The translations under genes and the position numbers were made by a program. Below are positions 36,301-44,146 of a DNA stretch of 64,000 nt, one piece after another. The notes under the pieces are model-generated. The model saw only the letters and a program-made list of their open reading frames with translations, ran no database searches and had not been told where the DNA came from. Each line of letters begins with the position of its first letter. Positions within the stretch are counted from its first letter, which is position 1. Source of the DNA: Chitinophaga niabensis (GTDB lineage Bacteria > Bacteroidota > Bacteroidia > Chitinophagales > Chitinophagaceae); contig NZ_FSRA01000002.1 of the NCBI RefSeq assembly GCF_900129465.1, forward strand, positions 2,480,001-2,544,000, in the 5' to 3' direction.

Positions 36301-36807
36301 ATAGGAAGAGGCCTGCCCGTACACATCGGCGGCTTCACCAACAATTTCAGGTATAAGAACTTCGACCTGAATATCTTCTTCCAATGGTCTTACGGTAACG
36401 AGATCATGAACGGTAACAGGATCAATTTTGAAACAGGTAATAAATCCTATCTCAACCAGTATAAAACCTTTGAAAGCAGGTGGACGCCGGATAATACAGC
36501 AACCACTATGCCGCGTGCAGGTGGCCAGTTTGGATATGTATATTCCACCCGTACACTCGAAGACGGATCTTTCCTGCGTTTGAAAACTGCCGCTATCGGG
36601 TACACCCTGCCTGCAGCATTGCTGAATAGAGCAAAGATCAAGAGCCTGCGCCTGTACGCATCTGCTCAGAACCTGATCACCTGGACGAAATATACCGGTT
36701 CAGATCCAGAGGTAGGGATTGGCTATTCAGCCCTCACCCCCGGATTCGATTATTCTTCCTACCCGAGAGCCAGAACCATCACTTTCGGTCTTAATCTTTC
36801 TTTATAA
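33382..36807 (+). CDS. SusC/RagA TonB-dependent transporter with STN signalling domain
   Basis: I chose the ATG at 33382 because MWKKLFLAFTAIVMIMATSL is a good signal peptide; the reading from 33316 adds 22 hydrophilic residues before it. In order: STN domain (VNFKNKPLKDALKTITKESG and YTSNDAAFQASVNLS), a carboxypeptidase-like domain (KGKVVDAATGEPVPGVSVAV), the plug with the SusC signature (IGYGTRKRKDLTGSV, DNYPLYVIDGFP and SATAIYGARGANGVIIITTK), and a 22-strand barrel ending in LNLSL. It is about 1140 residues, normal for SusC. It imports bound oligosaccharide with TonB energy, and its STN domain signals to the FecR upstream. The matching SusD follows by 17 bp. Confidence 0.95.
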   Translation: MWKKLFLAFTAIVMIMATSLESMGQTDLSKKITVNFKNKPLKDALKTITKESGVPFVYTSNDAAFQASVNLSAANETVNNVIKKILTPLQLDFQVVSGKVLIEKAKSKPPVPVADTKPIRVKGKVVDAATGEPVPGVSVAVKGAGIGTSTNEKGEYELGNVPPKGTLVFTIIGYTRYEEAVNGQGNIQVTLSTLASELNETVVIGYGTRKRKDLTGSVGSVSMEDMNKAPVSSFDEALAGRVAGVQVSSAEGQPGTNSRIVIRGNNSLTQDNYPLYVIDGFPIETADNNILNPDDIESIDVLKDASATAIYGARGANGVIIITTKRGKLGAPSIRYNTWYGFQQNIQEIPVMDAYEFVKLQQEIKAGDLDLTYLANGATVEDYKNVPSINWQKKLYRVAPMQNHSISMSGGTEKTKYAVSGQILDQQGTIINSAFKRYQGKVSLDQQVNDKIKVGGNLSYTTTKTTGTSPSALSGSSMNNLLYSAWGYRPAGPINSSKPINEDFEDELIDDMVNSGTDYRINPFLSAENEYRLRNVNNLIANGFGEYRILPELMLRVSGGINKNTQRNDAFNNSLTRSGNPNTVYKVNGSIMYYESSTWLNENTLVYDKKINKNNRINAVAGFTLQGNKSSAYGMSANQLPNESLGLSGLSQGVPQPITSRESEWSMASALARVNYTFRERYLLTASFRSDGSSKFRSTNQWSYFPSAAFAWKIKGEKFMKNIRIINDAKLRASWGITGNNRVSEYATYALLDFAVRNSYYSFGNQLQQSAVPTSLASEDLKWENTAQTDVGLDVDFFKSRISLSVDYYKKTTSDLLLNAKLPPTTGYGSAFKNVGKTSNEGLEISLNTVNIKPTNKNGFSWSSGFNISFNKSKILALTQNQESMTSSMSWDSWYATVPLYIAKIGQPMGQFYGFIWDGVYQYDDFNKLPNGSYLLKDDRPTNGNTRAAIQPGDIKYRDLNGDGVVNVDDRTVIGRGLPVHIGGFTNNFRYKNFDLNIFFQWSYGNEIMNGNRINFETGNKSYLNQYKTFESRWTPDNTATTMPRAGGQFGYVYSTRTLEDGSFLRLKTAAIGYTLPAALLNRAKIKSLRLYASAQNLITWTKYTGSDPEVGIGYSALTPGFDYSSYPRARTITFGLNLSL

Positions 36808-36824
36808 AAAAATAATTCTCTTGT

Positions 36825-38390
36825 ATGAAAAAGATACTTTCCATTACAAGCCTTGTTTTACTCGTTATAGTGAGCGGGTGCAGCAAGTTCCTCGATAAAA
36901 AACCTATTTCATCTGTATCACCAACTAACTACTATAATAATGAGGCAGAAGTGAATGCGGCAGTAGCAGGTGTTTACAGTATTGCAGCCATGGAATTCAT
37001 GTGGGGCGGAAGGATCCCTATCCGCCACAACGCCAGTACAGATGAATCTTTCTACTCTGTCACCAACCAGCCCATCGGTCCATGGTGGTTCACATACGAC
37101 GCATCAGATGTAACCGTAACAGAAATGTGGACATATCTTTACTCCGGCATCGAAAGGGCCAATGTGGTATTGGCCAATATAGGTAAAGCCAAAATGGACG
37201 ATACCAAAAAGGCCGTATTGATCGGAGAACTGAAATTCCTCCGCGCATTCTATTATTTCACGCTCGTACAATATTGGGGTGATGTTCCATTGAAAACAAC
37301 ACCTTCTTCTTCTGTAAATAATGTAGACCTTGCAAGAACACCCATGAAGGATGTTTATACATTCATTGAGAAGGAAATGAAAGAAGCAGAAGCCGCAGTG
37401 GATGTAGTAACAGCCATCGGTAATACAGAACGTATCTCAAGATCAACTGTACAGGGCATATTAGCCAGGGTATACCTGCAATGGGCCGGTGAACCTTTGA
37501 AAGCAACCGCTAAGTACGAAGATGCCCGCCAGTATGCACTGAAAGTAGTGCAATCCAATGTACATGAATTGAACCCCAGCTATTCACAGATCTATATCAA
37601 CGAATGCCAGGATATTGATGAATGGAAAGAATGCATATGGGAAACCGGTAACTGGGGCAATAACAGCGATGCCAACAGGATCGGCGGACGGATCGGAAAT
37701 GAGAACGGCGTAAAATGTTCTTCTTCTAATGACCAGGTGGTAGGTTACGCCTATGGTTTTAACAGCACCACCTACAAATTATTCAACCTCTACAAAGCCG
37801 GCGACCTCAGAAGGGATTGGGCCATTTCAACCTATACCCTTAATGCCACTGGTGTAAAAGCTAACATTGCGGCCAATAATATCTATGCCCGCAATTGCGC
37901 GAAATGGCGCAGGGAATTTGAATTATTGCGTCCGCTGAATAAGAACTACACACCCACTAACTTCCCCATCCTGCGTTATGCAGATGTACTGTTGATGCTG
38001 GCAGAAGCAGAAAACGAAGTGAACGGCCCTGCTAACGCTTACCAATATATTAATATGGTAAGGAGAAGGGGATATGGCAAACCTGCCGGCACGCCGGATG
38101 TTACAGCAGACCTCACAGGCCTGGATCAAACATCCTTCCGTAAAGCGGTGCAGGACGAAAGGGCCATGGAACTCTGTTTCGAAGGATTACGCAAACAGGA
38201 CCTGATCCGCTGGGGGCTATACCTCACCGCCATGAGAGATCAGGCACTGGAAATTAAAGCACGCGCTACGGCCACTTATCAATATGCAGCCACCGCAGCA
38301 GAACGTGTTTCAGAAAGACATTTGTTATATCCTATTCCATCCAATGAAATGTCTTTGAACAAGTTAATGGTGCAAAATCCCGGATGGTAA
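36825..38390 (+). CDS. SusD/RagB glycan-binding lipoprotein
   Basis: The 521-residue protein is a lipoprotein with the lipobox VSGC at residues 16-19. The SusD fold is visible in SPTNYYNNEAEVNAAVAGVY near the N-terminus, LIGELKFLRAFYYFTLVQYWGDVPL, RSTVQGILARVYLQWAGE, ILRYADVLLMLAEAENEVNG and the closing ERHLLYPIPSNEMSLNKLMV with QNPGW, all of which are standard landmarks. SusD binds the glycan at the cell surface as a lid on SusC. The intact pair, plus sigma and FecR, makes this a complete uptake locus, though no glycoside hydrolase gene lies directly next to it. Confidence 0.95.
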   Translation: MKKILSITSLVLLVIVSGCSKFLDKKPISSVSPTNYYNNEAEVNAAVAGVYSIAAMEFMWGGRIPIRHNASTDESFYSVTNQPIGPWWFTYDASDVTVTEMWTYLYSGIERANVVLANIGKAKMDDTKKAVLIGELKFLRAFYYFTLVQYWGDVPLKTTPSSSVNNVDLARTPMKDVYTFIEKEMKEAEAAVDVVTAIGNTERISRSTVQGILARVYLQWAGEPLKATAKYEDARQYALKVVQSNVHELNPSYSQIYINECQDIDEWKECIWETGNWGNNSDANRIGGRIGNENGVKCSSSNDQVVGYAYGFNSTTYKLFNLYKAGDLRRDWAISTYTLNATGVKANIAANNIYARNCAKWRREFELLRPLNKNYTPTNFPILRYADVLLMLAEAENEVNGPANAYQYINMVRRRGYGKPAGTPDVTADLTGLDQTSFRKAVQDERAMELCFEGLRKQDLIRWGLYLTAMRDQALEIKARATATYQYAATAAERVSERHLLYPIPSNEMSLNKLMVQNPGW

Positions 38391-38417
38391 TCGTTAACAG
38401 AACATTAAAATGATTTT

Positions 38418-39314
38418 ATGAAGAAGCTATTGTATATACTCGCCGGAACCTTTGTTGCAGCCAGCTGTAACACAAAGGATGTGCCTGCGCCGGAATTTTC
38501 CGTTACATCAAAAAGTGCTGCCTATGCATTAGGGGATACTTCATTCTTTTCCTTTACCGGAAACCCCTATAACATCACTTTTTATGCAGGAGACAGTTCC
38601 CATCAGTATGAGTTCCGCAAAAGAACTTCCGCGAAAGGAACGCCCCAGCTGCAGTTCACCTCTTACATGCAAACCGGCTCGCAAACAAATTCACTCGCAC
38701 TGATGATCTCCACAGATTTCCCCGGTGTATATGATTCCGCCACAATCTACAGTCCAAATACACACTGGACAAATATCACCGGCAAGGCCACACTGTCTGC
38801 CGGTACCAATAACACACCTTCAGGGATCGTAGATCTTTCTGAATTTGTGAACGATGGCAAACCTGTGTACATCGCTTTCAAATACACGGGCATCAAAAGC
38901 ACCTCTGCGCAAAGGACCTGGACCATTCCAACTTTTACAGTGACCAACCTGCTGGAAGATAACTGGACCAAAATGCCTGTGGCAGCTGATCTTGCCGGAG
39001 CTTCCTGGGCTGTGGTACCTATGAAGAATCCTGCTGTGAAATGGGTAGTGTCTGCCACCAACCTCAAAGTTACCGGCGGTGCTGCTCAAAGTGAAGAAGC
39101 AGAAAGCTGGGTGATCACAAAAGGGCTGATCCTCAACAGGGCCATACCGGATGCAGGTACCTCACTGAAGAACATTTCTTCCAACGCCATCACCTCCTCT
39201 TTCTATATCTATAAAGGAGCAGGTAATTACAAAGCCACTTTTGAAGCTGCCAATACAACCGTATACGAAAGCAAAACAAACGTGAAGGAAGTTCAGGTAA
39301 CTATCACACCCTGA
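38418..39314 (+). CDS. Surface lipoprotein, DUF5017-like
   Basis: The 298-residue protein starts MKKLLYILAGTFVAASC with the lipobox ASC, then FSFTGNPYNITFYAGDSSHQ and YEFRKRT. The pairing of a Thr-Gly-Asn-Pro-x-x-Ile-Thr-Phe-Tyr core with GDxxHxYEFRxRT is the pattern I associate with DUF5017 proteins, which stand in the SusE/SusF place of uptake loci. The rest is beta-sandwich with SILRTWTIPTF-like strands (SAQRTWTIPTFTVTNLL). It is probably a surface glycan-binding protein, encoded 27 bp after SusD. It is the last gene of the operon; a terminator follows. Confidence 0.75.
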   Translation: MKKLLYILAGTFVAASCNTKDVPAPEFSVTSKSAAYALGDTSFFSFTGNPYNITFYAGDSSHQYEFRKRTSAKGTPQLQFTSYMQTGSQTNSLALMISTDFPGVYDSATIYSPNTHWTNITGKATLSAGTNNTPSGIVDLSEFVNDGKPVYIAFKYTGIKSTSAQRTWTIPTFTVTNLLEDNWTKMPVAADLAGASWAVVPMKNPAVKWVVSATNLKVTGGAAQSEEAESWVITKGLILNRAIPDAGTSLKNISSNAITSSFYIYKGAGNYKATFEAANTTVYESKTNVKEVQVTITP

Positions 39315-39372
39315 TCTGTTAAACGGAAACCACGTTTATTCCCTGGTCCCTGTTTCATACCTATGCCAGAAA

Positions 39373-39398
39373 GGCCTCCGATAGATCGGGGGCTTTTC
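39373..39398 (+). terminator. Terminator of the SusC/SusD operon
   Basis: A 9-bp stem with two G-U pairs (GGCCTCCGA/TCGGGGGCT around a 4-nt loop) is followed by TTTTCC. It lies 58 bp after the last stop. Confidence 0.6.
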
Positions 39399-39435
39399 CT
39401 TTCCAGGGAGAAAACAGGCCTTAAAAACCAAAATA

Positions 39436-39466
39436 TTGTTATATAACCTTAATTGTACTACTTTTG
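39436..39466 (+). promoter_or_regulatory. Consensus promoter of a short leader or small RNA before accA
   Basis: TTG (39436-39438), a 20-bp spacer and TACTTTTG (39459-39466) match the Bacteroidota housekeeping promoter TTG-N19..21-TAnnTTTG exactly. A start near 39472 is expected. Confidence 0.7.
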
Positions 39467-39471
39467 CCGCC

Positions 39472-39531
39472 CTGAGTTTCTAAAAGGTTCGGGCATTTTC
39501 AGACCCGGGTTTGCCGGGTTTATCTTTTTTT
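39472..39531 (+). ncRNA. Possible 60-nt leader or small RNA ending in its own terminator, upstream of accA
   Basis: The stretch between the promoter at 39436 and the hairpin ACCCGG/CCGGGT (39503-39508/39514-39519, followed by TATCTTTTTTT) is about 60 nt with no start codon for a sensible ORF. An alternative pairing of CGGG near 39490 with the left arm of the terminator is possible, which would suit attenuation. A second promoter-like pair (39560-39591) follows and would serve accA on its own. Confidence 0.45.
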
Positions 39532-39559
39532 AAGCAACTCCCTGTATCTGAATGCACTT

Positions 39560-39591
39560 TTGGGGCACTTGTTCGGGGTTTACTATCTTTA
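39560..39591 (+). promoter_or_regulatory. Likely accA promoter
   Basis: TTG (39560-39562), a 21-bp spacer and TATCTTTA (39584-39591) resemble the phylum's promoter, with one change in the last base. The start would leave a leader of about 26 nt before the accA ATG. Confidence 0.5.
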
Positions 39592-39622
39592 TGACGTACT
39601 TTAACCTTTTTAAATCTGTATA

Positions 39623-40576
39623 ATGCAATTTCTGGATTTTGAAAAACCGATTGCGGATCTGTACGAACAACTGGAAAAACTGAAGGAGAACGGCGTTAAG
39701 TCCGGTGTGGATGTTTCGGCAACCGTAAGCGAGTACGAACAAAAAATCAGCGACACTAAGCAGAACATCTATAATAATCTGACCAGCTGGCAAAAGGTAC
39801 AACTGAGCCGCCATCCGGACAGGCCATATACCCTTGAGTACATCGAACGCATGACCACCAACTTCGTGGAAATGCATGGTGACAGGAATGTGAAGGATGA
39901 TAAGGCTATGGTAGGCGGGTTTGCCGACCTGGATGGCGAAACCGTGATGTTCATCGGGCAGCAGAAAGGTATCAATACCAAAATGCGCCAGATCCGTAAT
40001 TTCGGAATGGCCAATCCGGAAGGTTACCGCAAAGCCCTCCGCCTTATGAAACTGGCAGAAAGGTTCAACAAACCCATTGTTACCCTCATAGACACGCCGG
40101 GAGCTTATCCCGGTCTGGAAGCAGAGGAAAGGGGACAGGGCGAAGCGATTGCCCGTAACCTGTTTGAAATGGTGAAACTGAGAGTGCCGGTAATCTGCGT
40201 GATCATTGGAGAAGGTGCCTCAGGCGGTGCATTGGGAATTGGTATAGGCGACCGTATTTTCATGCTGGAAAACAGCTGGTATACAGTGATCTCCCCGGAA
40301 AACTGCTCCACCATCCTCTGGCGCAGCTGGAACTTTAAGGAAAAAGCAGCAGAAGAACTGAAACTCACTTCCTCCTACATGAGCCAGTTCGGTCTTGTAG
40401 ATGGTGTGATCCCCGAACCCATAGGCGGCGCACATTCCAACCATGAAGAAATGGCAGCCATCCTTAAAGCAAAGTTAAAGTCTACCCTCGCAGAAGTGAA
40501 GAAGATCGATCCGGATACCCGCATCGAACAACGGATAGACAAATTCTCGAATATGGGCTTTTACGAAGAACGCTAA
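39623..40576 (+). CDS. accA: Acetyl-CoA carboxylase carboxyltransferase subunit alpha
   Basis: The 317-residue protein is full length. It contains the biotin-carboxyltransferase alpha landmarks: [80 protein letters not shown], and [20 protein letters not shown] near the end. It transfers carboxyl from biotin to acetyl-CoA to make malonyl-CoA for fatty acid synthesis, together with the beta subunit AccD, which is not in this window. It is 91 bp upstream of dapA in the same direction. Confidence 0.95.
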   Translation: MQFLDFEKPIADLYEQLEKLKENGVKSGVDVSATVSEYEQKISDTKQNIYNNLTSWQKVQLSRHPDRPYTLEYIERMTTNFVEMHGDRNVKDDKAMVGGFADLDGETVMFIGQQKGINTKMRQIRNFGMANPEGYRKALRLMKLAERFNKPIVTLIDTPGAYPGLEAEERGQGEAIARNLFEMVKLRVPVICVIIGEGASGGALGIGIGDRIFMLENSWYTVISPENCSTILWRSWNFKEKAAEELKLTSSYMSQFGLVDGVIPEPIGGAHSNHEEMAAILKAKLKSTLAEVKKIDPDTRIEQRIDKFSNMGFYEER

Positions 40577-40667
40577 ATAAAATAATGCGCTTTTATTGCG
40601 TGAACCGATCCAAATTTTCATATTTGCATTTTTTCAAGGGCAGCAAGCGCTATTTGATACACTAGAT

Positions 40668-41549
40668 ATGTTACAGCAACAATTAAGGGGAACTGGTGTT
40701 GCACTGGTTACGCCCTTTACTACAAACGGAGCGATTGATTGGACAGGCCTGGAGAGGCTGATCAATCATGTGATCGAAGGAGGAGTGAACTATGTGGTTA
40801 CTTTAGGTACCACCGGAGAAACACCCACCCTCTCTTCTGATGAAAAACTGGACCTGATAAAATTTACGTTCGAGAAGGTAAGTAAACGGGTGCCCGTTGT
40901 AGTAGGAATTGGTGATTATAGCACCGCGGATGTTGTAAGCCGGCTGGAAAAATGCCCGCTGGACGATGCTGCGGCTATTCTGAGCGTATCTCCTTTTTAC
41001 AGCAAACCAACGCAGGAAGGGATCTTCCAGCACTATAAAGCCATCGCGGCCGCTTCTCCCAAACCTATCATATTGTACAATGTTCCTGCCCGCACCGGCC
41101 GTAATATGACCGCAGAAACAACCCTGCGCCTGGCCCATGAGGTAGAGAACATCGTAGCCATGAAAGAAGCTTCCGGCGATATGCTCCAATGCATGCAGAT
41201 CATCCGCGATAAACCCAAAGACTTCCTGGTGATCAGCGGAGACGATGGCGTGGCATTTCCCCAGCTTGCCTGCGGAATGGATGGCGTGATTTCCGTAGCT
41301 GCCAACTACTTCGCAAAAGATTTCTCCGCCATGGTAAAAGCTACCCTGGATGGTAACATAGCAGAAGGCCGCCGCCTCCACTACAAAATGCTCGAAGGCT
41401 TCGACCTCATGTTCATGGAAAACAACCCGGCCGGTATCAAAGCATTCCTGTCTTTCGACAAGATCATAGAGAATACTTTCCGCCTGCCCATCCTTCCCGT
41501 GAGCAACGACCTCCAGGCTAAAATAAATACCTTCCTAAAAGGTTACTAA
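40668..41549 (+). CDS. dapA: 4-hydroxy-tetrahydrodipicolinate synthase
   Basis: I chose the ATG at 40668. A GTG at 40596 is in frame but lies inside a promoter-like region (a TTG followed 19 bp later by TCATATTTGC). The 293-residue protein carries the DapA motifs GTTGETPTLSSDEKL, the catalytic Tyr in IILYNVPARTGRNMT, the Schiff-base Lys in IVAMKEASGDMLQC, and GDDGVAFPQLACGMDGVISV. It condenses pyruvate and aspartate semialdehyde, the first step of lysine and diaminopimelate synthesis. It is followed by a strong terminator. Confidence 0.95.
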   Translation: MLQQQLRGTGVALVTPFTTNGAIDWTGLERLINHVIEGGVNYVVTLGTTGETPTLSSDEKLDLIKFTFEKVSKRVPVVVGIGDYSTADVVSRLEKCPLDDAAAILSVSPFYSKPTQEGIFQHYKAIAAASPKPIILYNVPARTGRNMTAETTLRLAHEVENIVAMKEASGDMLQCMQIIRDKPKDFLVISGDDGVAFPQLACGMDGVISVAANYFAKDFSAMVKATLDGNIAEGRRLHYKMLEGFDLMFMENNPAGIKAFLSFDKIIENTFRLPILPVSNDLQAKINTFLKGY

Positions 41550-41572
41550 TAAGTAAGTTATCGTATTAATAA

Positions 41573-41603
41573 AGGCCCGTTCTGCTGAAGAACGGGCCTC
41601 TTT
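41573..41603 (+). terminator. Terminator of dapA
   Basis: An 11-bp perfect stem AGGCCCGTTCT/AGAACGGGCCT with loop GCTGA is followed by CTTTG. It lies 24 bp after the stop codon. Confidence 0.85.
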
Positions 41604-41674
41604 GTATATACCTTTCTATACTTGACATAGGCTTCACATAGGCTCAGGATAGGGGAATTGTTCTACTTTCCCCC

Positions 41675-42511
41675 CTAGAAGGATATCCCGATCGTTAACC
41701 CAAGTCCCCTTACACCCACAAAGGGCATCTTAACATCGGCCCTCAATCCATCATTCCTCACCTCTGCTGTAATATTCTTCTTACCCCCGATCTCTATCAG
41801 CGATTCTACATCATCTTTCAGATCAGCTCTTTGCTGTTCATCAAGATCACTCAGGTCTGTAAGCCCTTCTACTTTACCGCTAAGATTACCATAATGCCCC
41901 CCAATGATGAACAGGTCAACGATCACATGCTTATGCAGGTTGAACTGACCACCAAGGATAATTCCTCCACCAATACCACTGCTTTTGCCCGTTAGGGGTA
42001 CTAACCTTTTTTCTGTAGGCAGTTCAAAGTCATAAGGATAATCATATTTGAAAGAAGCATACCTGCCATACACACCGGCATAGAAACCTTTGGCACCAGC
42101 CCTGCGGCCAGTGTAGAAGCGGATCTCCGCTGTGATGGCGTTTCCGCTCATTTGCAGTTTGTCCAGCTGTTGCGTGATCTCTCCGTCACCATCTTCAAAG
42201 TAATCCATTACTTTTTCTGTTAATGCCGTTTTAGCCAGGTAGGTTTTAGGCATAAAACGGTAACCCAGGGAAGCGGAGATCTTCCGGGCAATCATCCTTT
42301 CATAGGTAAGCCCATAGTTATTCAATGCAATGGAAGAGAGGTTTGTTTTAATAATGTTCTTGTTGTAGGGCAGATTACGGAGCCTGTGTTTGCGGGAAGG
42401 GGCTTCGGTTGAATCTGTACCGGCGGTGCTGTGGGCGGTGCTGTCTGTTTGAGCCATTACGCTCAGGCCCAGGCATAAAGGGAGCATAAGAAGCAGTGCT
42501 GCTCTTTTCAT
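41675..42511 (-). CDS. Outer-membrane beta-barrel protein (DUF3575-like)
   Basis: The 278-residue protein has a signal peptide (about 1-20, ending SVMAQ). A low-complexity Ser/Thr linker follows, then alternating beta strands such as IIKTNLSSIALNNYGLTYER, ISASLGYRFMP, GFYAGVYGRYASFKYDYPYD and GIGGGIILGGQFNLHKHVIV, ending in a Phe-terminated strand (GLGLTIGISF). That end is the usual recognition signal for outer-membrane barrels. The arrangement resembles DUF3575 proteins of Bacteroidota, whose role is unknown. It is transcribed toward dapA and lies 69 bp downstream of rnz on the same strand. Confidence 0.75.
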   Translation of the reverse strand: MKRAALLLMLPLCLGLSVMAQTDSTAHSTAGTDSTEAPSRKHRLRNLPYNKNIIKTNLSSIALNNYGLTYERMIARKISASLGYRFMPKTYLAKTALTEKVMDYFEDGDGEITQQLDKLQMSGNAITAEIRFYTGRRAGAKGFYAGVYGRYASFKYDYPYDFELPTEKRLVPLTGKSSGIGGGIILGGQFNLHKHVIVDLFIIGGHYGNLSGKVEGLTDLSDLDEQQRADLKDDVESLIEIGGKKNITAEVRNDGLRADVKMPFVGVRGLGLTIGISF

Positions 42512-42580
42512 AGGAATAGTGATTTTAAATTTAATGCGTAAATATAATGTAACAAAAATACTTACGCAACAATTGAATCA

Positions 42581-43489
42581 CTAGATAAGATAGGTGACGC
42601 CCTCTATGGCCAGTTCTGTTTCGGGGAAAACAGGGCGGGTTTCATCCAGGAAAGGTTGTAATTCCGTGTATTTGGAAGAAAAATGACCGATCAGCAAACG
42701 GTGCGCTCCTGCCATCTTAGCGAGTGTCGCGGCCTGAACAGTAGTGCTGTGGAACCTGTCTGCCGCCCGTTGTGAAAGGTCGTGGAGATAAGTGGTTTCA
42801 TGATATACGATGTCCGCTTCTTTCATATGAGGTACCAGGTCCTCATCATATATGGAGTCCGCACAATATACATATCGTTTGGCCCTGGGAGGGGGAAGGG
42901 TGACCCAATCGTTTTTGACCACCTTTCCATCTTTCCGTTCATAATCAGCGCCTTCCTGTAGTTTGGAATAAAAAGCAGCCGGTATTTCATATATGCGTGC
43001 CTGTTCTGGTATGATCCTGCGTTTTCTACGTTGGAGGCTGAAGGAAAAACCATAACAGGGAATGCGGTGGCGGGTAGGGAAGAAGCTGACCTCCATTTCC
43101 TTTTCCTTCAATACAACGCCTGTTTGGCCAGGCAGCAGGGGATGGAAGTTGAGCTCGAAGTTGAGGGTAGTGGCGGCAACATGTAGCTGGATCTGCAATA
43201 TTTCCTCCAGCTCCGGCGGGCCGTAAACCGATAAAGGCTCTATCCGCCCCAGTAAGCTCATGCTGTTGATCAGGCCTATCAGCCCAAAATAGTGATCGCC
43301 ATGCAGGTGACTGATAAAGATATGCCGGATACGCCCCCTTTTTATCTTGTAACGCTGTAGCTGCATCTGTGTGCCTTCTCCGCAATCCACAAGGATCAGC
43401 TGGTCGTTATAAGTGATCACCTGCGATGTAGGATGCCGGTCTGGTGTAGGTATTGCCGAATTATTGCCTAAAATTGTTACCGCGAACAT
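42581..43489 (-). CDS. rnz: Ribonuclease Z (tRNA 3' processing)
   Basis: The 302-residue protein has the RNase Z metal site HLHGDHYFGL in the N-terminal third (HxHxDH). LVDCGEGTQMQLQRYKIK precedes it and GHFSSKYTEL follows near the C-terminus. It starts with NNSAIPTPDRHPTSQV, typical of bacterial RNase Z/ElaC. The enzyme cuts tRNA precursors at the discriminator base, needed here because the tRNA remnant in this window lacks an encoded CCA. The STAS gene lies 33 bp upstream on the same strand, so the two are probably cotranscribed. Confidence 0.93.
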   Translation of the reverse strand: MFAVTILGNNSAIPTPDRHPTSQVITYNDQLILVDCGEGTQMQLQRYKIKRGRIRHIFISHLHGDHYFGLIGLINSMSLLGRIEPLSVYGPPELEEILQIQLHVAATTLNFELNFHPLLPGQTGVVLKEKEMEVSFFPTRHRIPCYGFSFSLQRRKRRIIPEQARIYEIPAAFYSKLQEGADYERKDGKVVKNDWVTLPPPRAKRYVYCADSIYDEDLVPHMKEADIVYHETTYLHDLSQRAADRFHSTTVQAATLAKMAGAHRLLIGHFSSKYTELQPFLDETRPVFPETELAIEGVTYLI

Positions 43490-43522
43490 ATCTCTAAAAT
43501 AAACAAGTAATTGGTAATGATG

Positions 43523-43894
43523 CTATTCTCCCAGGTCAAGCTCCCGCTCCAGGTCTTCCATCATCACCATATCAATGGCTTCAGATTCTGTAGGCACTAC
43601 ATTCAGCATTTCGGGGTATTTTTCACTTAATGCAGCGGATAGGGGAGCGCGAAGGTGAGCAACGGCGGCTGAAAGCCCACGCTCGTACTGGCGGTTGTAT
43701 ACTGCAAAAATGGCTTTAAGGCCATTTTCATCGGCAGATTGCAGGGAATGCAGGTCCAGCACCAGATTCTTATCCTCCAGATCAGGTATTCCAAAAACCG
43801 CTTTTTCCAGCTCGGCTGCCAAATTAGCATTCAGTTCGGGTTCTTCCAGCCGGAAAAGCACTATTTTTTCTTTGGTATCAATTTTGAATTGCAT
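43523..43894 (-). CDS. STAS-domain protein (anti-sigma antagonist-like)
   Basis: The 123-residue protein reads like a STAS domain: KIVLFRLEEPELNANLAAEL, LEDKNLVLDLHSLQSADENG and LKAIFAVYNRQYERGL. The Asp-Leu-His-Ser-Leu-Gln-Ser-Ala-Asp-Glu stretch sits where SpoIIAA carries the phosphorylatable Ser in DxSGv, although the usual Gly after it is Glu-Asn here. It could be a phosphorylation-controlled partner of an anti-sigma factor. No kinase or phosphatase gene is beside it. It is upstream of rnz on the same strand, and divergent from clpC across 252 bp. Confidence 0.75.
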   Translation of the reverse strand: MQFKIDTKEKIVLFRLEEPELNANLAAELEKAVFGIPDLEDKNLVLDLHSLQSADENGLKAIFAVYNRQYERGLSAAVAHLRAPLSAALSEKYPEMLNVVPTESEAIDMVMMEDLERELDLGE

Positions 43895-44146
43895 AAGCCA
43901 GGATGTTATATTTTAATCATTAAAAAAAAGGACTGCCGAACGAACCCGTCCGTAAAACCTTGCCGGAAGTAATCTCACACAAACAAAAACATCCCCCTTC
44001 TCGTAAGTATATTTACATCTATACGGCCTTCAGAAGCAAAAGTAAATCTTAAGTATAAATGTGCAAGGATAAAAACTAAATCCAAATTTATTTGGTAATA
44101 TTGTATAAGCAAGCCCCCGTAAGGGTTTAATCAAAAATCATCTACA

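Noticed and set aside
40596-40667. Earlier GTG start for dapA
   Set aside because: It would begin inside the promoter-like TTG/TCATATTTGC region and adds 24 residues that DapA proteins do not have.
44082-44095. CCAAAT/ATTTGG arms upstream of clpC as an operator
   Set aside because: The arms are only 6 bp with a 2-bp centre in very AT-rich DNA, so chance is likely.
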